A stretch of 64,000 nt of DNA from Pseudoselenomonas ruminantium (GTDB lineage Bacteria; Bacillota; Negativicutes; Selenomonadales; Selenomonadaceae). Under the pieces are notes generated by a model. That model saw only the letters and a list, made by a program, of their open reading frames with translations. It searched no databases and was not told the origin of the DNA. Of this stretch, positions 59,794 to 64,000 are shown in pieces. Location: the NCBI RefSeq assembly GCF_900142515.1, contig NZ_FRBC01000002.1, positions 1 through 64,000 of the forward strand, in the 5' to 3' direction. The position numbers and the translations under genes are program-made. The number at the start of each line of letters is the position of its first letter. Positions within the stretch are counted from its first letter, which is position 1.

Positions 59794-61416
59794 CTACTCT
59801 GCATAGTAGACCTCTTCCTGAACCTTCCCCTCCATGCGGGCCAGCAGGAAAGATGTGGTGGCATTAGACACAGCATTTCCCACAGTCCTGATGCCATCCA
59901 CCAACGGGTCAATACCGATAAACAGCGTAATCGCCCCGGCGGGGACTCCGGCCATTTCAAAAATAGAGGCCATTACCAATACCGTTGCCCCGGGCACGCT
60001 GGGAAAGGTAAAGGTTACCAACAGGGCCGCAAAGAAGAAAGAAAGCATGAATTCCATATCAATGGGCATTCCCAGGGTAAGGCGCATCAGAATCGCTGCC
60101 GTCATGGCATACATGCCTCCGCCACTCATGTTGAACTGTATACCCATGGGAATCGAGAACATGGCCAGCTTCTCATCTATGCCCAATTTTTCGGCGCAGA
60201 ACTCCAGCGTCTGGGGAATGCAGGCATTGGAGCTTCGTATGTTAAAGGGCAGCAGGCTGTAGGAAGCTGTCTTCTTCAAAAAGGCCACCGGCGATATCCG
60301 TCCTATTACGGCCACAAAGAGTCCCGATACCAGCAGCATCAGGAAACAGCCCAGGAAGATAGCACCAATAAACCAGACATAGACCAGCAGGGCAGAAATT
60401 TCCACGCTCATCATGAGCTTTGCCATAGAGGCCGCCACCACCAGAGGCAGGAAGGGCATGATGACCCCCATGGCATCCATGACCAGCTGATAGAAGGAAG
60501 CTATAGTCTCCTTCATCCAGGCCAGACGCTCCCCGGACTTAACCAGCAGCAGACCAAAGAAACAGGAGATAAACAGGATTTGCAGCAGATTGTTGGAAAC
60601 AAAGGGTGCCACAACATTCTTCGGCACAATGCCCAATAGCAAGTCCCGGAAGGACAAGGGGGAAGCCTCCACAGTTCCCATCTCCGCTGTCTCAACCAGT
60701 TCGGGCATAGCCCCCAGCCAGCTGCCAAGGAGCACCGCTATCCCCAGGGCAAACACCAGCTTGACCACCGATATGACCATCATCTTGCCGCCCATGCGCC
60801 CCACATCAGCCGCATTGGAAATGCTGAGAATGCCGGACACCACCGAAAGGAAAATCATGGGGGCAATCATCATCTGGAGGACACTCATGAACAGGATTTC
60901 CACGGAACTGAAGATATTGTGCTCAATCCAACCCAAGGCTTCCGTTCCCAGACAGGATTTGAGCACCAGCCCCAGCATGATGCCTCCTGCCATGCCGAGC
61001 AGCATATGATACATCTGCTTGTTGCTTGACTCATGCACCTGAATGGAGACGATATTGCATCCCTGCCGCCGCACATAGCTCATCTTCTGCCGATAGGCCT
61101 TCAGGCTGGCCAGAACGTAACGCTCCTCTTCGTCATCGGAGTTTTCATCCAGTTCAATGACAGGATTGTGGGGTTCCCCCTTGGCGGTAAGCAAAAGATT
61201 CACATCTCCCAACCGCTTCTGCAGGGAAATCTCTGCCGCAAAGCCTTCAGGATTGCCGGAAGCTGCCGCCAGCCGCAGGAAATTCTCCTCCAGCAAAAAC
61301 TCAGCTGTCATCATTTCCTGTCGGCTCACTTTTTTGGCTTCAAGTGCCTCTTCCAGCCATTCCACGGCTTCTGGATAGCTTGCCTTGGAAATTCTGAACT
61401 GCTTGATGGCTGACAT
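59794..61416 (-). CDS. Degenerate RsbW-like domain fused to a DAACS symporter (paralogue 1)
   Basis: 540 residues from ATG 61416 (AAGGAAGTGG upstream); an earlier ATG at 61437 directly follows the RsbW stop. The N-terminal 120 residues look RsbW-derived (FLLEENFLRLAAAS, AKGEPHNPV, then LASLKAYRQKMSYVRR), but the kinase residues are replaced. The symporter domain has RSSNACIPQTL, and a changed NMDGT motif (FNMSGGGMYA). Its helix 8 reads VDGIRTVGNAVSN, so the substrate Arg and the Asn are kept and the last Asp is again Asn. The losses are complementary to those in the downstream paralogue. Confidence 0.88.
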   Translation of the reverse strand: MSAIKQFRISKASYPEAVEWLEEALEAKKVSRQEMMTAEFLLEENFLRLAAASGNPEGFAAEISLQKRLGDVNLLLTAKGEPHNPVIELDENSDDEEERYVLASLKAYRQKMSYVRRQGCNIVSIQVHESSNKQMYHMLLGMAGGIMLGLVLKSCLGTEALGWIEHNIFSSVEILFMSVLQMMIAPMIFLSVVSGILSISNAADVGRMGGKMMVISVVKLVFALGIAVLLGSWLGAMPELVETAEMGTVEASPLSFRDLLLGIVPKNVVAPFVSNNLLQILFISCFFGLLLVKSGERLAWMKETIASFYQLVMDAMGVIMPFLPLVVAASMAKLMMSVEISALLVYVWFIGAIFLGCFLMLLVSGLFVAVIGRISPVAFLKKTASYSLLPFNIRSSNACIPQTLEFCAEKLGIDEKLAMFSIPMGIQFNMSGGGMYAMTAAILMRLTLGMPIDMEFMLSFFFAALLVTFTFPSVPGATVLVMASIFEMAGVPAGAITLFIGIDPLVDGIRTVGNAVSNATTSFLLARMEGKVQEEVYYAE

Positions 61417-61437
61417 TTTTCCACTTCCTTTATCCAT

Positions 61438-61869
61438 TCAGATTAGACTAGTTTCAGCCAAAGAGAAAGAATATTGGCTTTTTCCCTGAAAGTCCTCATA
61501 TACATACTCTATCCTGTCAAAACTTTTGCGCACGAGATGAATGCCCAGGCCGCCTTCCTCCCGTTCCTCCACAGGCAGGCCTTCAGAGTGGCGCATATCT
61601 TCAGCCAGGGGATTGAAGGGACGGCCATAGTCGGCAAAATCCAGCCGGAAAAGCGCCCCTTCCCTTCGTGCCCTAATCCAGACAGCCCCAGGGTCATCGT
61701 AGGCATAGTCTATGATATTGATCAGCATTTCCTCTATGCCCAGTTCCGGCTGAATTTCTCTTGTCTCAGAGGTGCCAGCCGCTTGGGCACTTGCCATGAT
61801 GTCATCCCGCATGGTGTCATACATTTCCCTGATGGCAGGATATTCCCGCCATTCCGACAAACCATTCAT
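61438..61869 (-). CDS. RsbW-type anti-sigma/serine kinase
   Basis: 143 residues, a HATPase_c domain with the N-box GIEEMLINIIDYAYDDP (Asn present), the DYGRPFNPL box and the lid/G-box EEGGLGIHLVRKSFDRIEY. All key ATP-binding motifs are intact, so it should phosphorylate a STAS partner. The partner is probably the STAS protein encoded 24 bases upstream. No sigma factor lies in the operon, unlike classical rsb loci. Confidence 0.9.
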   Translation of the reverse strand: MNGLSEWREYPAIREMYDTMRDDIMASAQAAGTSETREIQPELGIEEMLINIIDYAYDDPGAVWIRARREGALFRLDFADYGRPFNPLAEDMRHSEGLPVEEREEGGLGIHLVRKSFDRIEYVYEDFQGKSQYSFSLAETSLI

Positions 61870-61893
61870 GCCATCACCTCCGGCCTGCTGGCA

Positions 61894-62226
61894 TCACAAA
61901 TCATCCAGGGATTCACGCAGATTCAGGAGCGTATCCATATTGCTGTATGTCAGCACGGTCTTCACCGCCCCGGCAGCTCCTGCCACCGTGAACTCCTTGC
62001 CTTCCTTCTTGGCCTTCTTCAACAGGCGCAGCAGCACACGGAGCCCGGCACTGGAAATATAGACCACGCCGCTCATATCCAGGACAGTCTTCTCTTCACG
62101 CTCCACAATTGCCTCACCGCTTTGGTAAACCGAGTCAGCAGTAGAAATGTCTATGCGGCCTTCAACGCTCCAGGCCAACCAGCCGTTTGCCAATTTCGTT
62201 TCCTTCTGCACAATTTCGCTTGCCAT
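61894..62226 (-). CDS. STAS-domain anti-anti-sigma-type antagonist (RsbV-like)
   Basis: 110 residues. The STAS fold includes AWSVEGRIDISTADSVYQ and VLDMSGVVYISSAGLRVLL, whose Ser (in SSAGLR) is the usual phosphorylation site. It is the first gene of a five-gene operon, with GGAGG eight bases before ATG. By analogy with RsbV, the kinase phosphorylates it and the phosphatase at the operon end reactivates it. What it releases or binds, possibly the RsbW-like domains of the symporters, is unknown. Confidence 0.9.
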   Translation of the reverse strand: MASEIVQKETKLANGWLAWSVEGRIDISTADSVYQSGEAIVEREEKTVLDMSGVVYISSAGLRVLLRLLKKAKKEGKEFTVAGAAGAVKTVLTYSNMDTLLNLRESLDDL

Positions 62227-62274
62227 GATATTAACCTCCTAGCAATCCAAAACATCATACGCCCCAAAAACACA

Positions 62275-62302
62275 TGTATAAAATCTCTACAGACACTGTC
62301 AA
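62275..62302 (-). promoter_or_regulatory. Promoter of the partner-switching operon
   Basis: TTGACA (62302-62297), 16 bases, TATACA (62280-62275) on the minus strand, about 45 bases before the STAS start. Confidence 0.65.
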
Positions 62303-62420
62303 CAGGTAGGATTTATCTTGCCTTGACACAAGCAAATATCCTTATACCCCATTGTAATTCTACAAAAATAAACACAATTCCTGCCCAGCACCTGCATGTC
62401 AGCTTACGTCTTCTCAGAAA

Positions 62421-62960
62421 TTGGAGGACATCAAAAACAAAATATACAACCCCATGAATGATGTGCTCTTCAAATTTATCTTTGGGAGCGATGAAAACGT
62501 AAGCTTGTTACTATCGACTTCCTCAATGCCGTCCTTGAGCGTGAGGATAAAGATGCTATCAAAGATATCCAGTTCTGTAACACTGAAATAATACCATTCA
62601 ATGAAGAAGACAAACTAACCCGCCTCGACGTGTATTGCATCACTGAAAAAGGTGAACAGATTGACGTTGAGGTTCAGATTCTTAACAAGAAAAACATGAA
62701 GAAACGGACACTCTTTTACTGGGCCCAAATGTACCTCACTACCCTGTCAAAATAAGGAAATGGCCATATTAGACTACGAGTCCGAAAAGGCAGCATGGAC
62801 TGAGGAAGGTCGGAATGAAGAACGAACAGATGGCATAAAAAATCTAATTGCCACCATAAAAGAAATTTCTAATAGTCAGCCCCAAGCTGTAGAGCAGCTC
62901 ATGAAGCGATACTCTCTTACCCAAGCTGAGGCCCAGGCTGCCGTCCAGGCTAACTGGTAA
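62421..62960 (+). pseudogene. Decayed Rpn/PD-(D/E)XK nuclease-family transposase-like gene
   Basis: The 5' part encodes NPMNDVLFKFIFGSDENV, then, in another frame, VTIDFLNAVLERE, RLDVYCITEKGEQIDVEVQI (with the nuclease-core D and E-x-Q residues) and KKRTLFYWAQMYL. This is the Rpn/PDDEXK_2 family. A frameshift lies near 62500 and the reading frame stops at 62754. The remaining 3' part (62760-62960) encodes the usual basic/helical C-terminus, so the middle of the gene has been deleted. It is followed by a terminator. Confidence 0.75.
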
Positions 62961-62976
62961 TCAACAACGTATCCCC

Positions 62977-63003
62977 AAGCCCACCACCTGGTGGGCTTTT
63001 TGT
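62977..63003 (+). terminator. Terminator after the PD-(D/E)XK pseudogene
   Basis: AAGCCCACC pairs with GGTGGGCTT and is followed by TTTTG. Confidence 0.75.
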
Positions 63004-63035
63004 CTTAGGACACCAGTTAGACTGGAGAACTAATA

Positions 63036-63064
63036 CAAAAAAACCTGGTTATTTCACCAGGCTT
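63036..63064 (-). terminator. Terminator of the HExxH-protein gene
   Basis: GCCTGGT pairs with AACCAGG on the minus strand around a small loop and is followed by seven T residues. Confidence 0.75.
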
Positions 63065-63074
63065 AAGACTCAAG

Positions 63075-63950
63075 CTAAAAAAGAGCATATCTTTGTTCTG
63101 TTGACGACAAGCGTTCGGCTATGCTCTTGCCGGCCAAGGAAACCAGGATTTCCCTGTCAGTTGCTTTTCTGGCCAGCATGACCTTTAGCTCACCAGCCAC
63201 CTCGTCAAGAACTTCGTTTACACGCGCATATACTTTAGGCCGTTCCTTCAAAGCTACCCTCTGACAGTAATAGGACAGTCTTCCTATACAGGTATCCCTG
63301 CCCTTCTCCAGGCCGAAAAACAAGCGCTGCCTGTCTGCATCAAAATCCCCAAAAGCAGCAATCTGCCCCAGACCATCTGCCAAAATCTCGTCCAAGGCGT
63401 GATTTCGCATGCCCCCCAGTAATCTCAAGGTTTCATAATGGGCACATTCATGACGGAGACGCAGACGCTGGGAACGCTCCAGCCATTCCTCAGTCGAAAG
63501 GCCCAAAGCCTCGGCGGGAATGTTGCTATAGGGCGCACGGTTCAGCAGCAGCAAGCGGTGGCGGTAAACAGGCTCTGCCCGTGCCTCAATGGTAAAGGCA
63601 TTGACGGTCGGGGGCAAATCCCTGCTTTGCTCCCGACCATTCAGCACCGCCTCCATGGCCCGAAAGTCTTCATGGCAGCCTGTGGCAAGCACCGGTAACA
63701 TGCCTACAAGTGTATGGGCAAAGGAAATCGAAAGGCTATCTATCTCCTGCCACACATAGTCATAGGCCGGCAGCTTCAGCTTGTCTGTGAGAAAATCCAG
63801 CACCTCACGGCCCTTTGCCTCCTGCCAGCTGGCCACAAAGGGTTCATCCGTCAGTGGCAGGGCTGGCATCTCCGCAGGAATCTTATAGGCATGCTGCAAG
63901 TATTCATCAGCGCTCTGCATCTGCTTCAGCCATGACATATCCATTTTCAT
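63075..63950 (-). CDS. Unrecognised protein with an HExxH-like metalloprotease motif
   Basis: 291 residues without a signal peptide or membrane segment, so probably cytosolic. RLRHECAHYETLRLLGGMRN contains HECAH, a zinc-binding HExxH pattern, and DEILADGLG lies about 20 residues later, where a third ligand (E, with D) of a gluzincin would be. I cannot name the family; the motif may be coincidental, but position and spacing fit. The ATG at 63950 has GGAGG five bases upstream and overlaps the stop of a partial upstream gene (TAATG). A terminator follows. Confidence 0.7.
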   Translation of the reverse strand: MKMDMSWLKQMQSADEYLQHAYKIPAEMPALPLTDEPFVASWQEAKGREVLDFLTDKLKLPAYDYVWQEIDSLSISFAHTLVGMLPVLATGCHEDFRAMEAVLNGREQSRDLPPTVNAFTIEARAEPVYRHRLLLLNRAPYSNIPAEALGLSTEEWLERSQRLRLRHECAHYETLRLLGGMRNHALDEILADGLGQIAAFGDFDADRQRLFFGLEKGRDTCIGRLSYYCQRVALKERPKVYARVNEVLDEVAGELKVMLARKATDREILVSLAGKSIAERLSSTEQRYALF

Positions 63951-64000
63951 TATGCCTCCATGCTCTGATAATCATTGACTTCATTTAGCCTCCGCTGCTG
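63950..64000 (-). CDS. C-terminal end of an upstream gene (cut by the window edge)
   Basis: An open frame on the minus strand runs from the window edge to a TAA whose bases overlap the start of the HExxH gene (TAATG). Only 16 residues are visible (LNEVNDYQSMEA at the end), so no identity can be given. The overlap suggests that the two genes are co-transcribed. Confidence 0.4.
   Translation of the reverse strand, partial: QQRRLNEVNDYQSMEA

Overview
The window is bacterial chromosome from a member of the Negativicutes, most likely a Selenomonas-like genus. The gene order and proteins are Firmicutes-like (sigH, mrnC, yacL/PIN-TRAM, CarD, zinc-type S14, rpoBC, S10-spc-alpha order), but there is a Gram-negative envelope porin ending in Phe. 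Coding DNA is G+C-moderate except for an AT-rich island at about 0.5-2.8 kb. Nearly all genes lie on the minus strand, so transcription runs from high to low coordinates.

Layout. (1) 1-0.5 kb: remnants of two insertion sequences (IS256-like and IS66-like). (2) 0.6-2.8 kb: an AT-rich peptide natural product (RiPP) cassette behind a perfect TTGACA-N17-TATAAT promoter. It holds a frameshifted small gene, a 59-residue six-cysteine precursor with repeated C-x-P-[DE] units, an attenuator-like hairpin, a radical SAM/SPASM maturase, and a translationally coupled 69-residue protein. (3) 2.9-22.1 kb: the L7Ae-like/str/S10/spc/alpha ribosomal protein super-cluster with fusA, tuf, secY, adk, infA and rpoA; map is absent between adk and infA. 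(4) 22.3-29.8 kb: a block between rpoC and the str operon, containing an M20 peptidase / DcuC-type carrier / porin / periplasmic hydrolase operon, a divergent LysR regulator, a methyltransferase and an Mrp-type Fe-S carrier ATPase. (5) 29.8-37.8 kb: rpoC and rpoB. (6) 37.8-40.5 kb: modCBA, sitting where secE-nusG-rplKAJL would usually be, behind a structured leader resembling a molybdenum-cofactor riboswitch. (7) 40.6-48.3 kb: the conserved sigH-rlmB-thyX-mrnC-cysS-ispF-ispD-yacL-carD series. (8) 48.4-54.7 kb: a CAP-domain secreted protein, a structured RNA candidate, secF-secD, a small P-loop protein, a PP2C phosphatase, 5-formyl-THF cyclo-ligase, yajC and tgt. (9) 55-64 kb: acetolactate decarboxylase, a five-gene partner-switching operon, a decayed PD-(D/E)XK transposase-like gene and an unrecognised HExxH protein.

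The most unusual system is the operon at 55.8-62.3 kb. A STAS antagonist and an RsbW-type kinase are followed by two paralogous proteins. Each of these two fuses a degenerate RsbW-like ATPase domain to a glutamate/dicarboxylate (DAACS) symporter. The last gene is a membrane-bound sensor/PP2C phosphatase. There is no sigma factor in the set, so I infer that partner switching here controls, or is controlled by, transport rather than transcription. The second candidate for novelty is the cysteine-rich RiPP cassette. All calls come from reading the sequence; no database search was run.
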